A stretch of 54,070 nucleotides of DNA from Candidatus Zixiibacteriota bacterium (GTDB taxonomy: Bacteria; Zixibacteria; MSB-5A5; GN15; FEB-12). The translations under genes and the position numbers were made by a program. Under the pieces are notes generated by a model. The model was not told the DNA's origin, did not search any database, and saw nothing but the letters and a program-made list of their open reading frames with translations. The stretch covers positions 72,453 through 126,522 of the forward strand of contig CP070674.1 in the NCBI GenBank assembly GCA_020351995.1, given 5' to 3'. Shown in pieces: positions 27,929 to 36,041 of this stretch (positions within the stretch are counted from its first letter, which is position 1; each line of letters begins with the position of its first letter).

Positions 27929-28546
27929 ATGAGCGACAAGATTAGTTCCAATTTCCTGGTGCCCATGGTGGTCGAACAGACCGGCCGGGGCGAACGCGCC
28001 TACGACATATTTTCGCGCCTTCTGAAGGACCGTATCATTTTCATCGGTTCTCCTCTCGATGACAACGTGGCAAATTTAGTTATTGCGCAGATGCTTTTCC
28101 TGCAGGCTGAAGACCCCGAGAAAGACATCTTCGTATATATCAATTCTCCGGGTGGGTCGGTAACGGCCGGCATGGCAATATATGACACGATGCAGTTTGT
28201 TCAGCCCGATGTAGCTACTACCTGCATGGGAATCGCCGCCTCGATGGGTGCCTTCCTGCTCGCCGCGGGCACCAAAGGCAAAAGAGCGGCACTGCCCAAC
28301 AGCCGCATTATGATCCATCAACCGATGGCCGGAACGCAGGGGCAGGTATCCGATATCGTCATTATGACCGAGGAGTTTGCCAAGACCAAGAAACGGCTCA
28401 ACGAACTGCTGGTCAAGCATACCGGGCAGTCAATGGATACGATCGAAAAAGACACCGATCGCAACTTCTTTATGTCACCCGATGAGGCCCAGAAATACGG
28501 TATCATCGATAAGGTGTACGACGCCAAGAAGGCGAGCAAGAAATAG
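27929..28546 (+). CDS. clpP: ATP-dependent Clp protease proteolytic subunit
   Basis: A 205-residue serine peptidase. Ser105 lies in [11 protein letters not shown] and His130 in MIHQP, at the usual spacing of 25. The third triad position, Asp172 in S. aureus ClpP (DTDRDNF), aligns with Asn179 here (DTDRNFF). The N-terminus ([26 protein letters not shown]) is short, with little propeptide. It should form a tetradecamer and serve both ClpX (next gene) and ClpC (elsewhere in the window). It is 58 bp after tig. Confidence 0.95.
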   Translation: MSDKISSNFLVPMVVEQTGRGERAYDIFSRLLKDRIIFIGSPLDDNVANLVIAQMLFLQAEDPEKDIFVYINSPGGSVTAGMAIYDTMQFVQPDVATTCMGIAASMGAFLLAAGTKGKRAALPNSRIMIHQPMAGTQGQVSDIVIMTEEFAKTKKRLNELLVKHTGQSMDTIEKDTDRNFFMSPDEAQKYGIIDKVYDAKKASKK

Positions 28547-28610
28547 AGGTATGACGTCGCGCTAGACCGGCGTCCGGGGAAAAAGATGTTCAAGGGTTAG
28601 GATAAGGGTT

Positions 28611-29888
28611 ATGTCACGCGATCGCGAATTACCAAGAATCCCGCATCGATGCTCATTCTGCGGCAAAGCCGCAGGTCAAGTGAAGCGTCTGTTCTCGGGT
28701 CACGAATCATTCATTTGTGATGAGTGTGTCGAGTTGTGTTATGACCTGATCCAGAACGCCCCGGATGTTGAGCAGCCAGCCGAAATTACGGAACTGCCCA
28801 CGCCAGCCGAAATCAAGCAGTTTCTCGACCAGTACGTGATCGGCCAGGAAAAGGCCAAGCGCACTGTAGCGGTGGCGGTTTACAATCATTACAAGAGAAT
28901 CAACGATCAGATTCAGGGCGGTGTGAACGGCTCAGCAAAGCGGAGTGACGATGTCGAGCTGGAAAAATCCAACATTCTCCTGCTGGGTCCGACCGGCACC
29001 GGTAAGACCCTGATCGCCCGGTCGCTGGCCAAGTACCTGAAGGTTCCGTTCACTATTGCCGACGCCACCGTGTTGACCGAAGCGGGATATGTGGGTGAGG
29101 ATGTTGAGAACATCCTCGTTCGCCTCTACCAGGCCTCTGGTTTTAACCAGCAGAAGACCGAGCGCGGCATTATCTATATTGATGAACTGGATAAGATCTC
29201 GCGCAAGGACGGCAATCCATCCATAACGCGCGACGTTTCGGGTGAAGGGGTACAGCAGGGCTTGCTTAAAATTCTCGAAGGTACGGTAGCAAATATACCG
29301 CCGAAAGGCGGCCGCAAGCACCCGGAACAGTCGTTTGTCCAGATCAACACGACCAATATACTCTTTATTTGTGGTGGCGCCTTTGATGGTCTTGAGAAGA
29401 TCATCGCCCGCCGGGTGGGTAAAAAGACAGTAGGGTTTGAGGCTGAGACCATCCATATTAACGAACATTCCGAAGAGATTTTCGAGCATGTCATGCCTGC
29501 AGATCTGATGAACTACGGTCTGATTCCGGAGCTGGTCGGACGTATTCCGGTGACGGCCGCGCTTCATGCGCTGGACGAGGAAGCCCTGTTGTCAATTCTA
29601 ACAGAACCCAAGAACGCTCTGACCAAACAGTACACCCGCCTGCTGCAAATGGAAGGCGTGACACTTCGTTTTGAGCCTAAGGCTCTTAAGGCGGCCGTAA
29701 GAATCGCTCAGGAGCGCAAAACCGGCGCTCGTGCTTTACGCTCTATCTTTGAGAGAGCCATGCTGGATGTTATGTACGACATTCCTTCGATGAACGATGT
29801 CGCCGAGGTAGTTGTCACCGAGCGCACTATCACCAAAGGAGAAAAACCAAAGATACGCACCAGCCGTGGGGCCAAGAAAGCCAGCTAA
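28611..29888 (+). CDS. clpX: AAA+ unfoldase ClpX
   Basis: A 425-residue ClpX. The N-terminal zinc-binding domain has CSFCGK and CDECVELC. The AAA+ domain has Walker A GPTGTGKT, pore loop GYVGED, Walker [11 protein letters not shown] and a sensor-2 TGARALRS. The [11 protein letters not shown] stretch is typical. It partners with ClpP 64 bp upstream. A terminator lies 32 bp downstream, ending the tig-clpP-clpX unit. Confidence 0.97.
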   Translation: MSRDRELPRIPHRCSFCGKAAGQVKRLFSGHESFICDECVELCYDLIQNAPDVEQPAEITELPTPAEIKQFLDQYVIGQEKAKRTVAVAVYNHYKRINDQIQGGVNGSAKRSDDVELEKSNILLLGPTGTGKTLIARSLAKYLKVPFTIADATVLTEAGYVGEDVENILVRLYQASGFNQQKTERGIIYIDELDKISRKDGNPSITRDVSGEGVQQGLLKILEGTVANIPPKGGRKHPEQSFVQINTTNILFICGGAFDGLEKIIARRVGKKTVGFEAETIHINEHSEEIFEHVMPADLMNYGLIPELVGRIPVTAALHALDEEALLSILTEPKNALTKQYTRLLQMEGVTLRFEPKALKAAVRIAQERKTGARALRSIFERAMLDVMYDIPSMNDVAEVVVTERTITKGEKPKIRTSRGAKKAS

Positions 29889-29920
29889 AGATAATCTTAT
29901 TTGACACTTTGAGATCTATT

Positions 29921-29948
29921 GAGCGTCCACATAGTCGGGCGTTTTTTT
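29921..29948 (+). terminator. Terminator after clpX
   Basis: AGCGTCC and GGGCGTT pair over seven positions, two of them G-U, around ACATAGTC, followed by seven T residues. Confidence 0.7.
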
Positions 29949-30054
29949 ATACCGTACGGGCGCTGTGAATCTGCTTGACATTCCCCCCGGAGTTTGTGAG
30001 GTTTGTCTCAACGTAGTTTAGCCTGTCCTGATTAAGCAACGAATGGAGTAGAAT

Positions 30055-30396
30055 ATGTCCGATAAGGTCAAGAAATTCAAGGAAGAACGGGAAAGACTCA
30101 ACGCCCATATTCTTTCTCGTGAAAACGTCAACATAAAGCGTTTTTTCGGAATTGACTCCGCGGTTTATCGTGACAACGTTCTGGATGCCAAAACCAAGGA
30201 GCTCCTTGGCCTGGTGGCTTCCGTTGTTTTGAGATGTGATGACTGCATATCCTATCACGCCATACGATCCAAGGAGAACGGCGTGACCGATGAAGAATTT
30301 GACGAGGTTATGTCGATTGGTCTGGTGATCGGGGGTTCCATCACCGTACCCCACATTCGCAGGGCCTACGATTTCTGGCGAGAACTCAACAATTGA
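30055..30396 (+). CDS. AhpD-like carboxymuconolactone decarboxylase family protein
   Basis: A 113-residue all-helical protein. The AhpD core motif appears as CDDCISYHAIRSKENG, with the CxxC cysteines and following His that form the redox-active site in alkylhydroperoxidase-D-like members. VIGGSITVPHIRRAYDF closes the domain. It probably acts in peroxide or redox defence, though some members have other roles. It is isolated by a terminator before it and a hairpin after it. Confidence 0.85.
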   Translation: MSDKVKKFKEERERLNAHILSRENVNIKRFFGIDSAVYRDNVLDAKTKELLGLVASVVLRCDDCISYHAIRSKENGVTDEEFDEVMSIGLVIGGSITVPHIRRAYDFWRELNN

Positions 30397-30428
30397 ACGG
30401 CATAGACGTTTCACCTTACGAGGGTAAA

Positions 30429-30461
30429 CCGGTATGCCAGCCGACCGCAGGCAGGTACCGG
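30429..30461. other. Stem-loop in the gap before the endonuclease V gene
   Basis: CCGGTA-TGCC and GGCA-GG-TACCGG pair over ten positions with a 2-nt bulge. No T-tract follows, so it is not a standard terminator. The rest of 30397-30598 shows no gene. Confidence 0.4.
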
Positions 30462-30598
30462 CCCAATAAAATGGTTGTCCCACCGTCGGGAAATCTCTAA
30501 GTTTAAGGTAAAGCGAAACCGGAACACCCCCGCCGGACATCGCCGACATTAAGACTTTCGATATACTTGGGCATACCACGACACGAGGTCGATCAAAC

Positions 30599-31318
30599 TT
30601 GAACTACCTGAGCAACATTGTCTGGCCAACGTCCAGCTCGGATGCGATCAGAATGCAGGAGGATATGGCCGGCAAAATCGAGCTTCTGGGTAATTTTGAT
30701 GAGCTGAAACTGATCGCGGCGGTGGACACGGCCTACGGCAAAAACGCTGGCACTGTTTATGCCTCGGTGGTACTTATGTCGTTCCCTGAGATCCAGGAGA
30801 TTGAACGGGTTTTCCAGTACGATCAGGTCACGTTTCCGTATATTCCGGGGCTTTTCTTCTATCGGGAAGGGCCCACCATCTTGAAAGCTCTGTCAAAGCT
30901 GGAATCCGAACCTGACGTGGTTATTGTCCATGGACACGGCATAGCCCACCCCAGGCGTTGCGGCATTGCCAGCCAGGTCGGCGTTGTCCTGTCCAAGCCG
31001 ACCATCGGGTGCGCCCGCAGGATGTTGTGTGGATATCATCGCCCGGTGGCCCCGTCCAAAGGCAGCTTTCAGCCGATGACTCTGAAATCCAAAGAGATCG
31101 GCCTGGTGTATCGCAGCAAAGAGAACGTGAAACCTATTTTCATTTCGCCGGGGCACATGTGCAACCTGCAACAGGCTCGCGATATTGTGGTAAGGAGTCT
31201 TCGCGGATACCGGCTGCCGGAGCCGCTCAGATTGGCTCATCTTTTCGCCAACAAGTTCCGGCGCCGGATTGAGTCCAAAAAAGATTCTCAGCACTCATCG
31301 AATGGTAAAATTGTTTAG
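30599..31318 (+). CDS. nfi: Endonuclease V homologue with altered metal site
   Basis: A 239-residue homologue of endonuclease V, which cuts DNA near deoxyinosine. Family landmarks are VDTAYG (Asp43), FPYIPGLFFYREGP (Glu90), HGHGIAHPRRCGIASQVGV and PTIGCARRMLCG. The metal-binding Asp of the usual V-D-G-x-G motif (E. coli FVDGHG) is His111 here (IVHGHG), and the conserved A-K-K of the basic motif reads A-R-R. His117 is kept. It starts with TTG; GAGG lies about 11 nt upstream. Activity may be changed or lost. Confidence 0.88.
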   Translation: MNYLSNIVWPTSSSDAIRMQEDMAGKIELLGNFDELKLIAAVDTAYGKNAGTVYASVVLMSFPEIQEIERVFQYDQVTFPYIPGLFFYREGPTILKALSKLESEPDVVIVHGHGIAHPRRCGIASQVGVVLSKPTIGCARRMLCGYHRPVAPSKGSFQPMTLKSKEIGLVYRSKENVKPIFISPGHMCNLQQARDIVVRSLRGYRLPEPLRLAHLFANKFRRRIESKKDSQHSSNGKIV

Positions 31319-31341
31319 ATTATAACAGGCGTAAAGGCAAG

Positions 31342-32544
31342 ATGAATATATCCCCGGAATTGAAAGAGCGCATGCTCGCCGCTGTGAGGAAAAATCTGCC
31401 CGTACAGGTTAAATGGCGGCGTCACTTTCACCAGTTTCCCGAATTGTCGATGCTGGAATTTAAGACTACATCGTTCATAAAAGAGCAGGTCAAAAAGATC
31501 GGTCTTCGGGTGCTTCCGCTCAAGATGAAAACGGGGCTCCTGGCGGAGCTCAAAGGATCACGCTCCGGAAAAACAGTCGCCATCCGAACCGATATCGACG
31601 CACTTCCGGTGACGGAGTTGACCGGGTTGCCGTTCAAGTCGAAAGTAGAGGGGTGTATGCATGCCTGTGGTCACGACGTGCACATGGCGGTGGCCCTGGG
31701 AACGGCTGCCACCCTGAAGCAGCTTCGGTCGGAGTGGCGCGGTAGCGTCAGGTTCATATTTCAACCGGGCGAGGAACAGCCGCCGGGCGGAGCTCGCCCG
31801 ATGATAGCCGCCGGGGCTTTAAAGAATGTCTCGATGATTTTCGCCCTGCATGTCGATCCCCTTTTGCCCACCGGCAAAATCAGTCTTCGCGATGGCGTGG
31901 TGATGGGTTCGGTAACCGACTTCGACCTGATTATCCACGGTAAGGGTGGTCATGCGGCGCGTCCCCACGAAGCCGTCGACGCCATCGCGGCGGCGGCCGA
32001 GGTCGTGGAGTCAATTCAGAAGGTCGTGTCACGCGAAATGGACCCAATCGATCCGGTCGTTGTAACGTTTGGCAAGATCGAAGGAGGAACAGCTCGAAAC
32101 ACAGTTTGCGACAGGGTGAAATTGACGGGCACGGCCCGTGCTTTATCTGCGCACGCGACCAGGAAATTGAAGACCCTCATCAAAAGGACCGCGACCAACG
32201 TTTGCCGGGCCCGCGGGGCGAGAGCCGAACTTACGCTGGTGGCCAATTACCCGGTGATGGCCAACGACCCGACCGCCAACAGGATTCTCGCTGACAGTTT
32301 TGGGACCCTGTTTTCCAGCCGCCTGATTGAAGAGACCAAGCAGGTCCTGGGAGGAGAGGATTTTGCCTGTTATTTACAGAAGATTCCCGGTGCCATGTTC
32401 AGGCTCGGGGTAATGAACAAACGTCTGGGAGCCGACCAGCCCTGGCATTCTCCCAAATTCATGGTCGATGAGAGCGCGATCTACTATGGTACGGCCCTGA
32501 TGACGGCAGCGGCCGTGGCCTATCTCGGAGAAAACCGCCGGTGA
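31342..32544 (+). CDS. M20D-family amidohydrolase (N-acyl-amino-acid type)
   Basis: A 400-residue metallopeptidase-fold hydrolase. MHACGHDVHMAVALG carries the metal ligands, GEEQPPGGARPMIAAG the catalytic Glu, and FALHVDPLLPTGKI and GKGGHAARPHEAVDAI the family's later blocks, with GGEDFA near the end. Members cleave N-acyl or N-acetyl amino acids such as hippurate or acetyl-diaminopimelate. There is no signal peptide, so it is cytoplasmic. The next gene overlaps its stop by 4 bp. Confidence 0.92.
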   Translation: MNISPELKERMLAAVRKNLPVQVKWRRHFHQFPELSMLEFKTTSFIKEQVKKIGLRVLPLKMKTGLLAELKGSRSGKTVAIRTDIDALPVTELTGLPFKSKVEGCMHACGHDVHMAVALGTAATLKQLRSEWRGSVRFIFQPGEEQPPGGARPMIAAGALKNVSMIFALHVDPLLPTGKISLRDGVVMGSVTDFDLIIHGKGGHAARPHEAVDAIAAAAEVVESIQKVVSREMDPIDPVVVTFGKIEGGTARNTVCDRVKLTGTARALSAHATRKLKTLIKRTATNVCRARGARAELTLVANYPVMANDPTANRILADSFGTLFSSRLIEETKQVLGGEDFACYLQKIPGAMFRLGVMNKRLGADQPWHSPKFMVDESAIYYGTALMTAAAVAYLGENRR

Positions 32545-34013
32545 AACGAATACTACTGTCAGTCCTCCTGTCGTCCTTCATGGCGGCAGCCCCCCAGTCC
32601 GCGATGCCTGCAACCAGCGAAGCAGAGACAGTGACTTACTCGGACTTCGCGTGGGTCAACTACATCACAACTTCGATGACGCATGTATATTTCGCGACCA
32701 CCGAGGGCATTATTCGTTTCAACCGGATCGAAATGCGATGGGAGGAGCCACTGACAGGGGCGCAAGGAATCGATCATCGCGATATCCAGCGCATCTGGGT
32801 CGATATGTTCGACGAGAAATTATACGCTCGCACCTCGGCTACCTCATATGAATTCGATCTGCTTTTCCGGGAATGGTTTTCAATTATGGAAATCCCCCGA
32901 TTGAATGTCAATTATGTCCACATCAAGCCACCCTCGATGATGTTCGCTCCATCTGGTTTCACTTATGACCCGGCCGGATTCATCACCGACTGGCATGGCC
33001 GTAATTTCCCCTTCAGCGATATGATCGATGATCGGTCGGGTAATTTCTGGATCGGTATCTGGGGCCTGGGAGCGGCCACCGCCGGGAGCCCCTCGTCGGT
33101 CATTGAGTTACTACCTTTCGGACTCATCCAGAACCGGGTTGACGCCATATACAATGACAACGGAGTGCTGTGGGTGTCAGGCTCCAGCCTGGGAGCTATC
33201 CGCTCCGGGATATCCGTTTTCGATGTGGAAAATAATTCGTTTTCTCACATTGAGTCCGGTACCGGCGATGACTTGCGGCAGGCCAACATTCACTCTATTG
33301 ACGGAAACGACAAGTACATATACCTCGGCAGTGACGACGGACTCTTTGTGCTTGATCGGGACAACCTGCGGGTTAAAAAGACATTGGGTTATCGCAGTGG
33401 TCTGCCTGATGACAATGTTATGTCTCTTCTGGCTGTCGGTGACTCGCTCTTTGTCGGTACTGAATCCGGCGCGTGCCTGCTGACTTCCGAAGCTGACTCG
33501 ATCCGGATAATCAGGCCCGGCCAGTTCGTGAACACTGCGATTTACGATCTCGAGCTCGGCGATAGTGCGATCTGGATCGCGTCGTCCGCGGGTGGATTCA
33601 AACTTCATCTTGGCTCTGACCGTCTTCAAAGATTCCAGGACCCTCATAACATCGCTTTCGGACACGTCTCGAACATCGAATTATTCGAGGATCAGGTCTG
33701 GATGGTGTCGGACGCAGGTCTGGTAAACATAGACCTTTCCACAGGTGAAACGCATCCTTATATCTCGACTTTCAGAAGTTTCGGCAAGCGCGCCCTGGCG
33801 GTTAACGACCAGATTGCGGCTGTGGCTTCGGATCGAGGCCTGCTGGTGTATCTTCTCGAGTATGACCCGCCGATTGAGCGAGAATTCACCTCTCTGGACG
33901 GCCTGCCGTCAGAGAACATCTACGAGCTTATGCTCGACGGTGACTACCTGTGGATCGGCAGTGATCGAGGTCTGACCCGTTTTCTGTGGAATGACCCGGA
34001 CCGCATTGACTAG
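32541..34013 (+). CDS. Exported beta-propeller protein (two-component-regulator-propeller type)
   Basis: A 490-residue protein with signal peptide (MKRILLSVLLSSFMAAAPQS). Repeats such as GNFWIGIWGLG, YNDNGVLWVSGSSLGAI, YIYLGSDDGLFVLDRD, GLPDDNVMSLLAVGDSLFVGTESG and LDGDYLWIGSDRGLTRF are those of the two-component-regulator propeller (Reg_prop) family. No kinase or DNA-binding domain follows, so it is a free propeller, probably periplasmic. The GTG start overlaps the amidohydrolase stop (GTGA), so the genes are translationally coupled. Confidence 0.85.
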   Translation: MKRILLSVLLSSFMAAAPQSAMPATSEAETVTYSDFAWVNYITTSMTHVYFATTEGIIRFNRIEMRWEEPLTGAQGIDHRDIQRIWVDMFDEKLYARTSATSYEFDLLFREWFSIMEIPRLNVNYVHIKPPSMMFAPSGFTYDPAGFITDWHGRNFPFSDMIDDRSGNFWIGIWGLGAATAGSPSSVIELLPFGLIQNRVDAIYNDNGVLWVSGSSLGAIRSGISVFDVENNSFSHIESGTGDDLRQANIHSIDGNDKYIYLGSDDGLFVLDRDNLRVKKTLGYRSGLPDDNVMSLLAVGDSLFVGTESGACLLTSEADSIRIIRPGQFVNTAIYDLELGDSAIWIASSAGGFKLHLGSDRLQRFQDPHNIAFGHVSNIELFEDQVWMVSDAGLVNIDLSTGETHPYISTFRSFGKRALAVNDQIAAVASDRGLLVYLLEYDPPIEREFTSLDGLPSENIYELMLDGDYLWIGSDRGLTRFLWNDPDRID

Positions 34014-34109
34014 ATACGCCTATCTTATTATAAGTTGCCTGTTTTAACATCATTTATTACACTATGGCTGAATGTTAAATATGCCCGGTCATCGGCTTTG
34101 CCGTAAATT

Positions 34110-35027
34110 ATGATTAAAGTACTTGATCATTTTTGGTTGAAGATCACTGCGCTGGCCCTCGGACTCCTGCTGTGGTTCCACGTGGCCACCGAGAAGACCT
34201 ACAATTACCGGCTTCAGCTTCCAGTAGAGGAAGTCGTGCTGGACGAAGGCCTGGCTCTATCAGAGTCACCGCCGGAGTCGCTCACGGTAACCGTATCGGC
34301 TACGGGCAAGCAACTACTTCGACAGAAGTGGCGCGATCGGGGTCTGAAGATAATCGCTTCCCAGCTGAGGCAGGGTGAAAGGCAATTGCCTCTGAACACG
34401 TCAAACACATTCCTGATTTCCCCGTCGCCAGATGTCAGTCTCGACGAGGTAGTATCGCCGTCGAGCGTCACTTTTAAAATTGACCGGCTCGCCAGGACAA
34501 CCGTTCATGTAATACCGGATATCATCTTCGAACCCGACGAGGGTTTCGCGGTCGCGGGCATGTCAAAGACGACTCCGACCGAGGTCACCCTGTCCGGTCC
34601 ACGTTCGGTTATCAGCAGTATCAACGCCGTATTTACAGTCAACAAGGAGCTCGTAGGTTTACGCAATAGTCTGGATTTAAGTTTGCCACTGGCGCTTCCC
34701 GATGGCTACGGAGTGAGCCTGGAGCCCGATTCGGTGATGGTTGCGGTCCGGGTCGTTCCAGTGAAAACCCGAGTATTTGAAAACGTGCCGGTTGTAATAT
34801 ATAACAGTCCACCCAACCAGACTGTGGTAGCGGACCCGGCGGCAATAAGAATCGAATTGACCGGGCCTCCCCAGGAGATCGATCTTCTGAATATTAACGC
34901 GCTTATTGCCTCGACCGACTTCTCAAAATCCAATGAGGCGGGGCGGTCAGCGTTGAAAATCGACTGTCCAACCAAGTTTCGGGTTAAGAATTCCTCAGCT
35001 GACTCGGTCACACTTACCATTCAGTAG
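34110..35027 (+). CDS. YbbR-domain membrane-anchored protein (CdaR-like)
   Basis: A 305-residue protein with one N-terminal helix (FWLKITALALGLLLWFHVA) and a series of YbbR repeats (YNYRLQLPVEEVVLDEGLALSESPPESLTVTVSATG; TTVHVIPDIIFEPDEGFAVAG; VFENVPVVIYN). In Firmicutes YbbR/CdaR regulates the diadenylate cyclase CdaA and lies beside it; no cdaA-like gene is in this window. It ends 2 bp before tsaD. Confidence 0.87.
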   Translation: MIKVLDHFWLKITALALGLLLWFHVATEKTYNYRLQLPVEEVVLDEGLALSESPPESLTVTVSATGKQLLRQKWRDRGLKIIASQLRQGERQLPLNTSNTFLISPSPDVSLDEVVSPSSVTFKIDRLARTTVHVIPDIIFEPDEGFAVAGMSKTTPTEVTLSGPRSVISSINAVFTVNKELVGLRNSLDLSLPLALPDGYGVSLEPDSVMVAVRVVPVKTRVFENVPVVIYNSPPNQTVVADPAAIRIELTGPPQEIDLLNINALIASTDFSKSNEAGRSALKIDCPTKFRVKNSSADSVTLTIQ

Positions 35028-35029
35028 CT

Positions 35030-36037
35030 ATGCTTACTCTTGGTATTGAGACATCGTGCGACGAAACCTCTGTCGCCGTAGTGCGAGATGGTAACACCAT
35101 TTTGTCTAACGTCATTCTGACTCAGGTTGTGCACAGCAAATTTGGGGGAGTTGTACCCGAGGTGGCCAGCCGGGCGCATCTGAAAACCATTATTCCCATT
35201 TACGATCAGGCTCTTGAGCAGGCCGGTGTTGGCCTTGGCGACATCGACCTGGTTGCCGCTACCATGGGGCCTGGCCTGGTCGGCCCCCTTCTCGTTGGCC
35301 TCACCTTCGCCAAAGGCCTCGCCTTCGGCGCCTCCAAACCTTTTGTAGCTGTCAACCACATGGAGGGCCACCTGGCAGCCAACATACTGGAGCACGCCGA
35401 CCTCGATCAATCGCACCTGTGCCTGATTGTTTCGGGGGGCCACACTATGCTGGCCGAGGTAAAGAGGTTTGGAGAATATGAGATCCTCGGAGGCACCCGA
35501 GACGACGCGGTCGGAGAAGCTTTCGATAAGGTAGCCAAGATTATGGGCTTGGGTTATCCCGGTGGTCACAGGCTGGATGGGTTGGCTCAGAGCGGTAACC
35601 CTGATTACGTCAGGTTTCCTCGCGCCATGATGGGCCAGAAGAATTACACCTTTTCCTACTCAGGTGTCAAAACGGCAGTGGCCTTATACCTGGAAAAACT
35701 GGAGCAGGGCGAATTAGAGAGACATAAAGCCGATATAGCCGCCTCCTTTCAGGAAGCCGCGGTGGAGGTCTTAGTCGAGAAAACGCTCAGGGCCGCACGA
35801 GAAAAAAGGCTTTATCATATTGCCCTCGCCGGTGGTGTGGCTGCGAATACGCGGCTGCGCAAGATGTTTCAAGAGCGTCTTAATAACAAGAAGTATCGGC
35901 TGTTCTGGCCTTGCGTAGAATTGTGCACGGACAATGCCGCCATGATCGCCGCCGCCGGATACTACCGATTTCAAAGAGACGGGCCCAGCGACCTTACTGT
36001 CAACGCCGTTCCCTACCTGCGACTGACCCAGGCTTAG
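35030..36037 (+). CDS. tsaD: tRNA N6-threonylcarbamoyladenosine transferase TsaD
   Basis: A 335-residue TsaD, the usual length. MLTLGIETSCDETSVAVV begins the ASKHA fold. The metal-binding HMEGHLAANIL, SGGHTMLAEV and GGVAANTRLR are all present. It transfers threonylcarbamoyl to A37 of ANN-decoding tRNAs with TsaB and TsaE, which are not encoded here. It is tightly linked to the YbbR gene and converges on the membrane/TPR gene 4 bp away. Confidence 0.96.
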   Translation: MLTLGIETSCDETSVAVVRDGNTILSNVILTQVVHSKFGGVVPEVASRAHLKTIIPIYDQALEQAGVGLGDIDLVAATMGPGLVGPLLVGLTFAKGLAFGASKPFVAVNHMEGHLAANILEHADLDQSHLCLIVSGGHTMLAEVKRFGEYEILGGTRDDAVGEAFDKVAKIMGLGYPGGHRLDGLAQSGNPDYVRFPRAMMGQKNYTFSYSGVKTAVALYLEKLEQGELERHKADIAASFQEAAVEVLVEKTLRAAREKRLYHIALAGGVAANTRLRKMFQERLNNKKYRLFWPCVELCTDNAAMIAAAGYYRFQRDGPSDLTVNAVPYLRLTQA

Positions 36038-36041
36038 TCGA

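Noticed and set aside
28932-29567. Minus-strand frame of 211 codons opposite clpX
   Set aside because: Antisense shadow of a highly conserved gene; composition explains it.
29947-30579. Minus-strand frame of 210 codons opposite the AhpD-like gene
   Set aside because: It runs through a terminator, an AhpD-like gene and intergenic DNA, with no ribosome binding site; the plus-strand AhpD motif is clear.
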